Positions 1-10,786 are shown, counted from the stretch's first letter. The stretch: DNA of 64,000 nt from Cladobotryum mycophilum (GCA_036429605.1 CM071589.1:6758001-6822000), one strand, 5' to 3'. Notes: generated from the letters alone by a model not told the origin. Numbers and translations are program-made.

Positions 1-209
1 CCAGCAGATACGTCGGCAAAGAAATTAGTGTGGAGTTTGGATGATTGAATGATCCGGTCGAACATGACCCCGATTGAAGAATGGTAGGTTTCAAATGAAC
101 CTTGTTGCCCTCCTAACATTTCTGCAACGTGAGATGCACGGCGTTGAAAAAAACAGCATACGAATCGTGAGAACTTATCCATCAAAAGCTTTAATAGTGT
201 TTCTTCACC

Positions 210-717
210 ATGTTGGCTTCTGCGATGATTGCTCCATCTCAACTCAGGTTGGTTGCGGGCATCGCTATCCTCGCCATCTCAGGGGCCTCGGTTTCTGCCC
301 AGCAGTTCCCGCGACACAGCACGCAGTACGATATTATGGGCTTGAGTGGCCGCTGCGTTGAGGCTCTGAATGTCACGGTCCAGTGTCATGATGCCCTTGC
401 AGCCAATGCGCCGGATTTGTAAGAATTTGATCTCTACAATTTTTCCCACCGTAACTGACGTTGTAAGTCACCATACGATTTTTTGGTTGTACTATCAACT
501 CGAACACACTTCTAATTTCATGTCTAGTTATAAATGGAATCCAGATGTCCACAATGGTTAGTATCTCTCTCCTTTTTTTATTTTTTATTTTTTATTTTTT
601 TAAACCCCCCCCCCAAAAGGATAATGCCCCTCGTGCTTGTTGTACTAACTTTCTCATCAACCAGATTGTGCCGGGCTCTGGCTAGGGTACTACTATTGCG
701 TGGGTGTTTCCAACTAG
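210..717 (+). CDS. short secreted LysM-like protein, three exons
   Basis: Probable exons 210-418, 528-556 and 665-717 join in frame to a 96-residue protein. Residues 1-30 form a signal peptide ending near ASVSA. Exon 1 contains a CVEALNVTVQC segment of the kind found beside fungal LysM modules. Splicing creates FYKWNPDV, then a cysteine followed by AGLWLGYYYCVGV, which are the second half of a fungal LysM repeat. The usual first half of the repeat (the YTVxxGDTC part) is not seen, so the chitin-binding fold may be incomplete. Both introns are about 108 bp with GTAAGA and GTTAGT donors; the second holds long T and C runs. It could be a small chitin-binding effector or a decayed LysM gene. The LysM assignment is inferred from motifs only. 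Confidence 0.5.
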
Positions 718-1313
718 TACCGCAAATATTTGACTGGTGCTGCACACGATGATGTGACTTGAAAGGCTACGAGATCAAGTCACCGCATTTAGGATGTGCC
801 AGTGACACAGGATACACAGTTGTGTGAGGAAGATCTGCACTTAGGAAAACGTATTAATGCTGAGATTCGGATGGTATTTTGATCTATGTTTAGAGAAAAT
901 TACGTCCTAGACCATCTATATTGACAACACATCGCTACTTTAAGTGCCTATTAGGTGATGATGTTTCCAAGATTGAACACCTAAAGATTTCATATCATTC
1001 TGTTCCTTGAAATGAATTCGCCGTTCAGTAAAGATACCGGAATTGGTTAGTTACCAGTAGCAATTGTGATCCTGTAGTCCTTCTGATCACGTTGTGTTGT
1101 AACGCGTATGGTCGAAACACATCGCCTTGCCCCAAATCATTAAGTGTTACTTATTGCGCTCATGATGGATAATATCATTTTGATGGTCTGCTACACATTT
1201 AAATGTCATACCACTCGGGTCACAGAAACATCTCCATATTGATACTCCTCAGCCTGCCAAACACCGTCGTACCAGTTGTTGTAGTCGGCGACGGCAGGTT
1301 TAACTCCTCGATT
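718..1313. other. intergenic, no recognisable feature
   Basis: No reading frame with family resemblance, no RNA gene and no repeat is seen here. It separates the LysM-like gene from the convergent gene at 1314. Confidence 0.5.
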
Positions 1314-2051
1314 CTAGGTAGGCATCGATGCACCATGGCCATGACCGGGGTATATGAGCGGTGGCCTGGCATAACTTTTATAGCCATCCATCAGTCCCTC
1401 AAAGCTCAACGTATTGTAAATCTCAGGAATGCAATCGACACACATATACATCCAACCAGGATAAGATTTGGTGCATCCGTCCACCTCTGGAAATCCACCA
1501 CGGCCTCTGCCACCAGCTTTGCAATCCAGATCAATAATGACGCTTGTGACGAACAGGTCGATACCAGCACGGCCTGTGTCGCGCCAGGCTTCGTAGATGG
1601 GCAAGGTATCCAGGCACTTTTGATCGACGTATAAGCAGTGCGTAAACCGGGGGATAGGATTCCTGGACAAGCCAGGAAATGGGTGCCCTCTAAGATAAGG
1701 GTGATCAAAATTATTCTCCGCAACCCAATCCGCAAATCGCTTCCGAATGTCATCTTTGGACGCTCCCTCCAGACTAGGGTCTTCGATGACGGTAAAGCTT
1801 AGGTACTGCATGAGTAGTTCTTCTCGACCATACCTATCAAGCTCGTTTCGTATTTGCTCCTTCATTTCGTCCATGTATCTCTGCCACAAAGCATCATCAG
1901 AGTATGTGCCCCGGTAAATGACGAATCCCCATGTTCGGAAGCCGGTTTCTTGCATCGTCCGGATCATCGAGCCATAGGGTTCCTTCTTGAGCATGAACCC
2001 AGTTGTCATTTGAGTAATGGATTCAAGCGTGGGTGGCTGGTGTTCGCCCAT
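1314..2051 (-). CDS. conserved fungal protein of unknown function
   Basis: Uninterrupted 245-codon frame with a good ATG; no signal peptide or membrane segment. Residues around 38-50 read FRTWGFVIYRGTY, followed by an acidic/basic helical stretch (ALWQRYMDEMKEQIRNEL) and a TVIEDPSLEGASKDDIRKRF segment near 108-128. I recall this layout from an uncharacterised family that is multicopy in ascomycetes, but I cannot name a domain. The C-terminal part has paired cysteines (MYMCVDCIP). It lies on the same strand as the SesA-like gene and about 330 bp downstream of it; there is no sign of a functional link. Confidence is high that it is coding and nil for function. Confidence 0.75.
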   Translation of the reverse strand: MGEHQPPTLESITQMTTGFMLKKEPYGSMIRTMQETGFRTWGFVIYRGTYSDDALWQRYMDEMKEQIRNELDRYGREELLMQYLSFTVIEDPSLEGASKDDIRKRFADWVAENNFDHPYLRGHPFPGLSRNPIPRFTHCLYVDQKCLDTLPIYEAWRDTGRAGIDLFVTSVIIDLDCKAGGRGRGGFPEVDGCTKSYPGWMYMCVDCIPEIYNTLSFEGLMDGYKSYARPPLIYPGHGHGASMPT

Positions 2052-2379
2052 CTTGGCCGCTGTTGAGTATGTTTTAAGGGTAATGAAAAAGGAGGGGTGG
2101 GGAAAGGCGGTAGGTGAATGTGAAGCAGAGGTGGGTGACAGCTATATACTCTGAGGTCACGTGGACTTACACGTGTACATTTCCGATGCAATGCTATAAC
2201 GCAAATTGGGGGATGGCTGTTACGGGAGAATAGTTACTCTTATTATACAATTGTATCACTCTGTTAATAATAGTCCAGTTGTTTAAGCAGCGGTATCTTA
2301 GCTCTTTAAGCAGTTCCAGTTTATCCAACTAAAATCTACTACTCTCCGAAAAGCAAGCTACCATATTCCTCCGATTGAA

Positions 2380-3396
2380 TTAGTCCCAAAAGCCCTTCAA
2401 CAGTTCAACAGCAGCTTGTCCTCCTACGTCCCCGGTGATGATTCTCGCATCGGCACCCACCTTATTGTTGTGGACCGTTGAACGACCGTTGAAAGCGGGC
2501 TTGTAACCAGACCCGACTCCAACATTACCAGAGATAATCTGCATCTTGCCTGTTACGTCGTTTTCATAGATGAGGACTCTATCAAAGTCCGTTGAGGCCT
2601 TCCTATCATTGGATGTCTCCGGGGCCTTGTCATCATCGGATGTTTGCGGGGCATCCTGCTTGAATCCCTCGCTATCAACCGGCTCAAGCGCCATGGTTTC
2701 AGCCGAGACTACTGCATCATGTGTTAATGTATCTATGCATAATCATCTTGAGTGAACAATAGCGACGAATCACGCACCCTTTCGTTGCACCATCTGCTGC
2801 TCCTGTGGGAAATTCATGGGTGCCGGGTTCGTCCCAAACATTTCGTTCAACTCCGTGTTGGTATGAGTACGAATATTTAATGCGACACCACGGCCTTCCA
2901 GTGTTTCCTCAAGATTGACGGTGACTTCTGAAATCTGCAGAGAAACCTGATGTAACGCCTTGTCAAATCGGTTGTGGATGTTGTTCAACTGCTCATTGTA
3001 AGGGTCATCATCGTTGAGCTTATGCCGTGATAACTTCCTGAATGGCGATTTAGGAGGCTTTAGCTTCCTAACAACTGTCTTCAAGTCTTGGATGATATCA
3101 AGAACAGCTTTAATTTGTTCTCCAACAGCAGCCGTTTGTAGCCCGTGATCATCTCTAACCTGGGCGAGCACACTCTCTGCTGTCGCTAATTGCATGAAGA
3201 CGCCATCCAAGGCTTGAGAAGTTCCCTCAACCTTTTCTCGCGTATTCCGTATCTCTTTGACCGTGTCAAGTTCACGGCTGATTAGGTCATCGATGCTGGT
3301 GATTGTGGTCGCCCCACCTCGGGAAGCCTGTATCCAATTTGATCAACGTTTGGCGACCTGCATTAGTTGCGAGACGATGGGGGACAAGCTCACCAT
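2380..3396 (-). CDS. SesA-type N-terminal-domain protein with C-terminal amyloid-like repeats; one in-frame TGA
   Basis: Two exons (3396-2778, 2711-2380; 66-bp intron with GTGCGT donor) give 316 codons. After MVSLSPIVSQLMQVAKR an in-frame TGA occurs at 3345-3343, and the same frame continues as SNWIQASRGGATTITSIDDL into helical sequence (DTVKEIRNTREKVEGTSQAL, then FMQLATAESVLAQVRDDHGL). This resembles the SesA/NACHT N-terminal domain of fungal STAND proteins, which triggers cell death. The tail carries two copies of a motif also present once in the neighbouring receptor. The gene is divergent from that receptor, start to start 414 bp. The TGA may be a real nonsense mutation, a sequencing error, or mean that the true start is downstream. 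Family assignment is from helix pattern and context; the motif sharing is directly visible. Confidence 0.6.
2422..2580 (-). repeat. two amyloid-like motif copies in the SesA-like tail
   Basis: Two 21-residue units, 32 residues apart, lie near the C-terminus. Unit 1 starts RVLIYENDV and ends IISGNVG; unit 2 starts RSTVHNNKV and ends ARIITGDVG. They share R, N, V, I-I, G, V and G at equal spacing (8 of 21 identical). Short glycine/asparagine-rich repeats ending in I-I-x-G-(N/D)-V fit fungal signalling-amyloid motifs (HRAM or sigma type). Confidence 0.6.
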
Positions 3397-3810
3397 TTTG
3401 AACTTTATCCTCATCTATCTTTGATGATTTGTTTGCAATCATCACGTAGTAGCATTGATAGCAGTTCCAGGTGAAGCCTCCATCCTGTTGGGCACATGAA
3501 AGCAGAGCCTGATCTCGGGTCTCGTGATTTTGGGTACATTTAGAAGTACCTACATGCATCTAAGCGCTTAACGATGCATCATTATTGGATAGCTGCGAAC
3601 ATGCAGAAGTCTGATGTATGTTGTGATGCATGTGATGTGGAGAAATTGCTTAATGCCTAAGTTCTGCATAGAAAGGCAGCGCTGCTAGCAATAATGCCCT
3701 TTTGTCCCAGCTAAGCCACGGCCCCCTTTTCCCATTCCCACACCGTTTCCAGGCTGGTTTTACGCCCAATTTCTGATCTCTGCCTCGAGTAGCTTGCAAC
3801 TATCTCAATT
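3397..3810. promoter_or_regulatory. shared divergent promoter of the SesA-like gene and the NB-ARC receptor
   Basis: This 414-bp interval separates the two start codons and must carry both promoters. A 90-codon frame on the minus strand (3559-3287) overlaps the SesA start region in another frame and shows no family features. Near the receptor start the plus strand is pyrimidine-rich, typical of fungal core promoters. No specific operator was identified. Confidence 0.45.
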
Positions 3811-6411
3811 ATGACAGGAAATATGAATCGAAGCAACGAGATATCACACAATATCATCGGGCCTGGTGCTCGCATTATTCAAGGTGATGTCAACGCCAGT
3901 TACCACTACAACGATGATGCCTCAAAACCTCGGCATCGAATCCCCTTGCATCGCAATGAAGATGTTGTTTCCCGAAATGAAATTTTGGCGAAACTTGAAA
4001 TACTTCTGCCTTGGTCTAAGCGAACGGAATTTTACAGTGCTGCTCTCTGGGGTCTCGGCGGATCGGGGTACGTACATTTATGGATGACACAGGTGAAGCT
4101 ATACGCAAAAGTAAAGATCTTGAGCGTTTGGGCGCGCTTGGATAACCTGTATCGACCTATTTGAAGTGTTGAAGTCACTAAATTAATCGTCATTATTAGA
4201 AAAACACAGATTGCGCTGGACTACGCCTACCGCAGGAGTATTGACCCCACCTGTTCCGTGTTCTGGGTGAACGCTGATAACGACGGGACATTCATGGCAG
4301 ACTACAAAGATATTGCGGGCCAATTCGGCCTTGCTGAAGATCTTCAAGGAACTGGGCTTCTTAAAGCCGTTTGTGAGCGAATTCAATTACAAGCTCATTG
4401 GTTACTTGTGCTCGATAATGCCGACGATTTGACTTACTTTGGTATCAATGGTGCATCTCAACAACTTGACCTGAATCGCTTTATCCCTAGCGGTCCCCGC
4501 GGTACTGTTCTATGGACAAGTCGTGATAGTAATGTCGCTGGAACAGTCGTTGGTTCCCAACGTGGAGTCGAAGTTTCCCAAATGACCTTGGATGAGGCTA
4601 AAGCCCTACTTGGAACGACAAGAAATAAGAGAATTGAGGATGAAGAGCTCTCAGATGCAACAAAACTATTTGAACAGCTCTACTATCTTCCACTAGCAAT
4701 CTCACAAGCTGGAGCTTACCTTCAAAAAACTACTACAACATTGGAAGAATATCTGTCAAAATTGGCAGAAGAGAAAGAGAGATGGAGAGTTCTCAAGTTG
4801 GTTATAGAGGGCACGCGTAACAGGCATCAACCGGACCGTGTTCCTCATCACATCTTGGAAACCTGGAACATTTCCATGGATCGCATACGCAAAGAAAATG
4901 ACATGGCCTTCAAGATCATGCACACAATTGCGTATCTTGACAATGAGAACATCCCTGTTGGGCTCCTTTCAACTGCAGCGTCCTACCACCATAGCCGGAA
5001 GCGAGGAAAGACGACAGAAGAACCTGCTGAACAAGTGGAGAAGGCCATTACTCGCTTAGTTGAATTCTCATTCCTGAGACGAAGAAACGACGGCGACAAG
5101 AAGAGCTTTGAGATGCACAAGCTTGTGCAGGAAGCTGCCCGCTATCGCCTCTACGTCGCGAAGCTCCTGCGGGGAATCCGAAAAAGGTTTCGATTGAGGT
5201 TATCCCGCATAATGAGATGCCTCAGAACTGACGATGAGGAAGAATATTTCTATACCACGGCGTTGAGAACCATGTGTGAGCTTTTCCCAGAGGCAGAAAT
5301 GAACTCGACCATGGAAAGGTGCAAGCAGTACATCGCGCATGCTCTGAGAGTATCTGACTGGCAGGATTATTGTGGCAATGAAGTCAAGGCAGCTGATTTG
5401 TTAACAAAGGCGTCTCAGTACATTTACTTTACCGGCAACAGTAGAAGAGAGTTAATGCTGGATGAGAAGATTGTCCAGTTACAACAGAGTGTTCTTGGAG
5501 AGAAGCATTCATCGACGCTCATAAGCATGCAGAGGCTCTCGACTACCTATCAGCGACAGGGCCGGTACAAAGACACCGAAGATTTACTGAATAAGCTTTT
5601 AAGCTTGAATAAAAAGGTCAGAGGCGATGATCACGAAGAAACTCTAGAGAGTCTGGCAGCTCTATCTCGTATATACCAACTACAGGCCAGATATGAAGAA
5701 GCTGAAGAAGTTCAAACTGTAGTATTAGGGAAGCGTGAGAGAATTTTAGGCAAAGATCACAGGGACACTTTAGAATCGATGGAAGATATCGCCTCCAACT
5801 ATTACAGCCAAGCCCGCTACAAAGAGGCCGAGAGCATCCAAGCGACAGTGTTGGAGCAGCGACAAAAGCAGTTTGGCGATAAGCACGTTGACACTGTAGC
5901 TGCCATGATCGACATTGGAAAAACCTTTTACAGCCTGGAAAAGTACGACGACGCCGAGAAGATGCACCTCAGAGTGCAGGAGATAGCGACGGAGCTTGAG
6001 TGCGAGGAACACCCAACATTCCGGCCCAATATGGGACACCTTGCCAAGATACACGTCCTAAAAGGCCAATACGATGAGGCGAAAGAATTGTATGTCAGAG
6101 GGATAAAGTTGGAAAGAGAAGGGAACGGCGATGCAAATCCAGACATATACAATAATGCATTTGACTTGTGTTGTTTGTTGGACAAGCAGGGAAGATATGA
6201 TGAAGCTATTGGTCTTGTGAGGGAATGGTTAGAGTTTAGCTCTCAAAACATGGACTCTGGTAACAAGAAGACTAAAGACTTTAATATTCTTCTCCAAAAG
6301 TTGACAGAAGAGGCTAGTGAAAGAAAGAGAAGGGGTGAAGATACAGGAGAAGGATCCAAGGGTGAAGAGATTGTCGAGTCTAGCATAGTCGCTGCTCACG
6401 AGGACAGCTAA
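3811..6411 (+). CDS. NOD-like receptor: amyloid-like N-terminal motif, NB-ARC, TPR repeats
   Basis: Exons 3811-4067 and 4200-6411 (132-bp intron, GTACGT donor) give 822 residues. Residues 8-28 hold one copy of the I-I-x-G-D-V motif of the divergent SesA-like gene. The NB-ARC ATPase follows: the Walker A box GLGGSGKT at 81-88 is created by the splice, LLVLDNADD near 154-162 is the kinase-2 motif, RGTVLWTSRD is the RNBS-B-like sensor, and YYLPLAISQAGAYL the GxP region. Residues about 510-770 hold TPRs of about 42 residues with A/YxxAE signatures (RYEEAEEVQ, RYKEAESIQ, KYDDAEKMH). Family members sense a ligand through the repeats, oligomerise, and nucleate folding of the partner's motif to start cell death. 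This gene has no effector domain of its own, which fits that scheme. Confidence 0.85.
3832..3894 (+). repeat. single amyloid-like motif at the receptor N-terminus
   Basis: Residues 8-28 (ending GPGARIIQGDVN) align without gaps to unit 2 of the SesA-like tail (ending GADARIITGDVG), with N, G, A, R, I, I, G, D and V identical (9 of 21). It lies outside the NB-ARC domain, where NLR-borne signalling amyloid motifs normally sit. Confidence 0.6.
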
Positions 6412-6805
6412 GCAACAGATTACAATATACATTAGCGGAATGACCACTACTATTAATCTTGTTTTCTCAAATAGGTTAAATAACTATGGAACAATAGAAA
6501 CTATAAGCTTATTGTGTTCTATGTTTAAATCCTTGACAATAGCGTAGGTTCCAGTTCCTGGTAACATGTATGAATTAACTATTTTTCAGTCAATTATGTG
6601 TCTCTCCCAGTTTTGTTGAAAATCTCTTTTCATTTATTAAATCTCTTAAATCTACGAGTTCAATATTAATTTGTTAGGTTTGATCAAGTATTTGGTTGGG
6701 CGGTAGCACTGGAAATCACGCTGGCTCTCAGATTGAGCGACAAGAGCTACTACAAAAGTCAGTAACAGTACAACCAACACCCTCATCACCTTTTCACACA
6801 CAGCC
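6412..6805. other. intergenic
   Basis: AT-rich spacer containing the 3' region of the receptor gene and the promoter of the next gene. No other feature was recognised. Confidence 0.5.
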
Positions 6806-7105
6806 ATGGCTCTCACTCAGCTGGAACCGGCAGTGAAGCAGGTCATCGCCAGAACCCTTGCAAAGCGGGACAATGACTTTTACACAACGCGCATCGTTAT
6901 TGCCGTTGTGTGCATATCCGTCTCTATAGTACTTATCCTTGTGGGCGCTATTGTGCGCAACAGGCGCAGAAAGAATATGGAGAAGCTGCTACTCCAGGTT
7001 GTGGAGGCCCAGGCCCAGGCCGCTGAGCGTGATCAGATTCCCATGACCAGGGGTGTTGGCCATGCCAATGGAAGCGAGGAGGGGATTCAGAAGCTAGAGA
7101 TATAG
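6806..7105 (+). CDS. small single-pass membrane protein, unknown
   Basis: Intact 99-codon frame with ATG in a good context (GCCATGG). Residues 29-50 are one strongly hydrophobic segment (RIVIAVVCISVSIVLILVGA), immediately followed by RNRRRK. By the positive-inside rule the C-terminal half, an Ala/Gln/Glu-rich helix (EKLLLQVVEAQAQAAERD), would face the cytosol. There is no cleavable signal peptide. I do not recognise a family. Start and stop are unambiguous and no intron is needed. Confidence 0.6.
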   Translation: MALTQLEPAVKQVIARTLAKRDNDFYTTRIVIAVVCISVSIVLILVGAIVRNRRRKNMEKLLLQVVEAQAQAAERDQIPMTRGVGHANGSEEGIQKLEI

Positions 7106-7913
7106 AAGCTAGACGCACAAAAGTAAAAGGGCAGGGAGCAATGGTTTAAGATGATAATGTAATGATAATTTGAACTTTGGTACCCGATTGGATATGCTGT
7201 GTCTGAGATTCGCACTCTGTACTCTGGTGATGTGATTCAACGCCCATGCACACACACAGTCGTATACCAGCTAACCAATCAATCCGAACTTTATGCATTT
7301 GCTGTAATGTTATTGGTATCGGGTAGGGCCGTACTTCCCCATTGATTCCATGTTATTTGCTTGAGCTTTGGTGTGGCAGTCCCGTTTCTGCTAGACTGAC
7401 AGGGGGATCACGAGGGACGGGAGGAATTGATAGGTACAATAGCAACATCTAGAAAGTATGGAACCAAATCTCCTATTTATCTAGCAGTCATGTCAAAATT
7501 TCCCCCTAGTTTTCTTACCTACATTTATCATTTGGCTTGATTTTAGAGTAGAGGTACCTACGGAGTAGATGGACAAGCAGTTGGAAGGCTTGACTCGTGA
7601 TACTTCAATCATGTATCTTCATGTGAGCAAGTCCGTGAATGGAAGGCATGAAGTCCTCTGAATTGTACCCTCCAAAGGTGCTTCCACACGAAGATGACGA
7701 TTGAGAATTTTGAATCTCTTCTCTTCTTTTTTACTCCTTCTTCAGCGCTGACAGAGACTCCCCCTTCGTGCCTTTGTGAGTTATTCCATCCGATATTCTT
7801 TGGCTTGATATCCCCATCGCTGATGATGATGTCCACACAGTTTCAACTTTCAAATTCTTGTGAGACAAGACGCCTCCGTTTATGATGCTTGCGTTTCCTT
7901 CAAACTAACATGA
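7106..7913. other. intergenic
   Basis: No protein family, RNA or repeat recognised. Short open frames on both strands at 7609-7885 overlap each other and have biased, non-coding-like composition. Confidence 0.45.
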
Positions 7914-8580
7914 ATGCTAAAGCACTTTAAAATTCAGCAAGTCGTTTGCCGGTATGTACTCTTCTAACTCATGGACTTATCATCATTGACTCATATCACT
8001 CAGAGCTTTTGGAACAGTTAGCCTTTCTGTGTTTTGGAGAATGCCGCCCCAGTTGCTGATGCCTTGAATGTCAGATGAAGTCGGAGCAGTGTTCCCACTG
8101 CCGTGACTTCGGCTACCGCCAGAACGTGTGTCCGTCCGTATGTTGTCTTATATCATTTGATTCTTTTCATTCCGATATCTAATGCCGAGAAGAAGAACAA
8201 GAGAGAAGCCATGCAGGCAAAGCAGGCCGGTCCTCGTGTATGTAATTCTGGCCTCTGTGGCTATATGCATGTAACGATAGAAGATGGAAGGTGAGCTCAA
8301 GGAGCTCAGGGAGAAGCACGAGGTGAGTTGCTATATCATATCTGATGTCTTATGCAACAAGGCCGCTATAAGTCTCTAAGATTATCATATCTTGAACAGA
8401 ACCAAAGTACTAATGCAAGTCTAGAAGCTGAGTATGGAGGCAAAGGTAAGTAGAATTGCTTTCCATGTTAAGGTCATAGAATTCGTTAACAAGAGTTCAC
8501 ATAGGCGTCTCAGAAAGTACGTATGACTGAAGCCGGTTTATGGTCTGTCACAGAACTAACAGGGATCAGCTAGAAGATAA
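7914..8580 (+). CDS. small multi-intron protein with a degenerate zinc knuckle
   Basis: No long frame exists here, but eight tiny exons with canonical GT/AG borders join in one frame: 7914-7951, 8004-8016, 8075-8137, 8190-8237, 8281-8322, 8400-8445, 8505-8516 and 8570-8580, giving 90 residues. Exon 3 encodes CSHCRDFGYRQNVC, a CCHC zinc-knuckle pattern (CX2CX4HX4C) with the histidine replaced by tyrosine. It is followed by a basic helix (KKNKREAMQAKQ) and a charged coiled segment (KMEGELKELREKHE). Introns are 43-77 bp. Seven introns in 90 codons, all in frame, are unlikely by chance, but exon choice is mine and a further 5' exon is possible. It may be a decaying paralogue of a nucleic-acid-binding knuckle protein. 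Confidence 0.4.
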
Positions 8581-9035
8581 GGAATGGAGCAAGTGGCGGT
8601 GTTGATGGTATGACACTTCTTTCCCATGGATTTATGCATTCACAGGCTTCATCACCATTATGTTTCATGTTACTAAGAATTGAATGCTAACTCGAGGTTT
8701 AGGAGGCTCAAAGAAAAAAAGAAAAAAGAAGGAAACCAGTGAGATTTTGGACCTTTCTTTTTTCTTCTTTTTTATTATTATTCAGATAAAAGCCTCATTT
8801 TTGTGCATTGTTCCTGTTTCTTACTCTTGTCTCTTGTGATCTTCCTGTCCGCCTTGCAGAACCGCAACTCTCACATGAGGGCTCAAACAAACAAGATATA
8901 ACCAGCAGAGACGTGCGGCTAAACTTGCATGAGGCCAGAGATTCATAAGCTGACATTTTCTGAAAATGCTTTTAGGTGTGACTTTCAGCCTAAAACTAAA
9001 GACTGCCACCGCTCTATCAGTGCAGCTACAAGCTA
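8581..9035. other. intergenic between convergent genes
   Basis: Contains an A-rich then T-rich stretch near 8705-8780 (a possible hairpin/polyadenylation region) between convergently transcribed genes. Nothing else was recognised. Confidence 0.4.
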
Positions 9036-10250
9036 TCACTCCGCTGGAAGTGGCACTGTGTCCGCGAAGAGATCACCAGAATGCCTAATTACGACTTGTT
9101 AACAACCAAATACTTTTAGTCTTAATACTGGAATGACTTACTCATTGGCATAGCGACCGCCAATAACCTCGGTCTCATTGATCGCTTTGCGAATTTCCGC
9201 CTCCTCCTCATCCGTGAGCTGGATGCTGGCACCAACAAGGTTCTCCTCGAGGTACTTGATCTTCTTGGTACTACACGGTACTAATTAGTTACCCTGAGCG
9301 CACTTTGGAACCTTTGCTTCTTACCCGGGAATTGGAAAGATGTCGTCGCCTTGTCTAAGCAGCCAGGCGAGCGTCAATTGGCCGGCGGTATTGCCCTTCT
9401 TCGTTGCGATGCTCTCGATTTTCGCGACCAAGGCCAAATTCTTTGGGAAGTTCTCCTTGGAAAACCGTGGAAGGTTCTTTCGGAAATCATCAGCACCGAA
9501 ATCGTCTGGGGATCGAATCTGTCCGGTGAGCATTCCTCGTCCAAGAGGGCTGTACGCAACCACAGCTACTCCGAGTTCGCGGGCCGTCCTCAGAATATCA
9601 GTTTTTGGGTTCTCAATATCTACAGAAAACGGGCTGTATTCGACTTGAATCGCCGTAATTGGATGGATTGCGTGAGCACGACGAAGCGTTTGAGCGGACA
9701 CCTCGCAGAGCCCGAGATGACGAATCTTTCCTTGCCTGCATAATGACATTATTAGTCCGAGTTCGTCCGAAATGTCTTCCCACAGCGATTTATGCATAGC
9801 GACCAACCTCTTCAGTTCCGCCAACGCCTGGACGGTCAGCTCAACTGGTGTGTCCTTATTCAGCCTGTGGAGGTAGAAAAGGTCGATGTGCGAGACACCC
9901 AATTTCTGGAGGGAACTGTTGCATGCTTCATGGATATACTCTGGATCAGAGCGAATGGAGGAATTTCCTTGGGCATCAAACACAGCGCCACACTTGGTGG
10001 CGACAAAGACGTCGTCGCGCTTCCCGGTCCGACGGAACCATTTACCAATGAGCTCCTCATTGTCCATGTAGACATCCGCGGTATCCCAAAAGGTCGCACC
10101 AAGCTCGTGAGCACGATCCAAGACTTTGAAGCGCTCCTCATCCGTCCCGCCTGGCCCGTAAGATGCGCTGAGACCCATCGCTCCGAAACCAAGGGTTGGG
10201 ACGAGAGGGCCACCGCGACCAAGGGGTTTCGTCTCAAGCTTGGCTGACAT
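9036..10250 (-). CDS. aldo-keto reductase (NADPH-dependent, AKR13/YakC-like)
   Basis: Four exons (10250-9808, 9735-9325, 9270-9142, 9084-9036) join in frame to 343 residues. The first intron (72 bp) is a multiple of three and open, so a plain frame call retains it; splicing restores AELKRQGKIRHLGL. Catalytic tetrad: D56 (WDTADVY), Y61, K86 (VATKCG) and H127 (LFYLHR). NADPH-site sequence VVAYSPLGRGMLTG is present, and the last exon gives the usual LFADTVPLPAE tail. Family members reduce aldehydes and ketones in the cytosol; the substrate cannot be told. ATG 10250 is chosen because MSAKLETKPLGRGGPLVP is a normal AKR N-terminus, whereas the upstream ATG at 10367 adds non-homologous residues. Divergent from the bZIP gene. 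Confidence 0.9.
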
Positions 10251-10786
10251 TTTGGATGTTTGTTTTTCTTGGCAAATAAAAATTTGTACAGGGCGATTGA
10301 ATGAATCAGAATGTTTCGTTGATGAGAAACAAAAAAAAAGCAACAAGTCTCTATGATGAATCTTCATTTATATACATTCTTCACAGTCTATGGACATAAC
10401 GAAATGTCCGGTACCGCAGGGAGTTGCGGACATTCACTCGAGTCAGTTTGGGGGTTATGATTCGGCTCACTCGAGATATAAAAAGAGGTGCTTAGTTGAT
10501 CCATTTGAATGGAATGTTGACAGTGTAAATATGACGATTGTTGGATACGAGTTGAGGCACATGCAAATAAGCTTCCCGTATTAGTGATCCTTTGGTCATC
10601 AGGCAGCACTATTATGACTCTCAAGATCGCATATAGGCTCACCTAATCATCCCACTTTCATCCCACATGCTCACCACACCCACCATCGCCTTCATATCCG
10701 GGTCATTTAGACGCAATCGTCGCACCAAGCCGTCGTTTTGTATTTCTTGTTGCGCAATAGAAGAGCAAAATTCATCATTATAGACA
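10251..10786. promoter_or_regulatory. shared divergent promoter of the AKR and bZIP genes
   Basis: 536 bp between two start codons on opposite strands. An A/T-rich tract with TATATA-like sequence lies about 120 bp from the AKR start. The arrangement would allow the bZIP protein to control the reductase, but no specific bZIP site was verified. Confidence 0.4.

Noticed and set aside
3287..3559. 90-codon minus-strand frame upstream of the SesA-like gene as its first exon
   Set aside because: It lies in a different frame, has no SesA or signal features, and the correct-frame ATG at 3,396 gives a better N-terminus; no suitable splice joins it.
9736..9807. Extra 24-residue insertion in the aldo-keto reductase
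   Set aside because: It is an intron whose length is a multiple of three and lacks stops; splicing restores the conserved loop.
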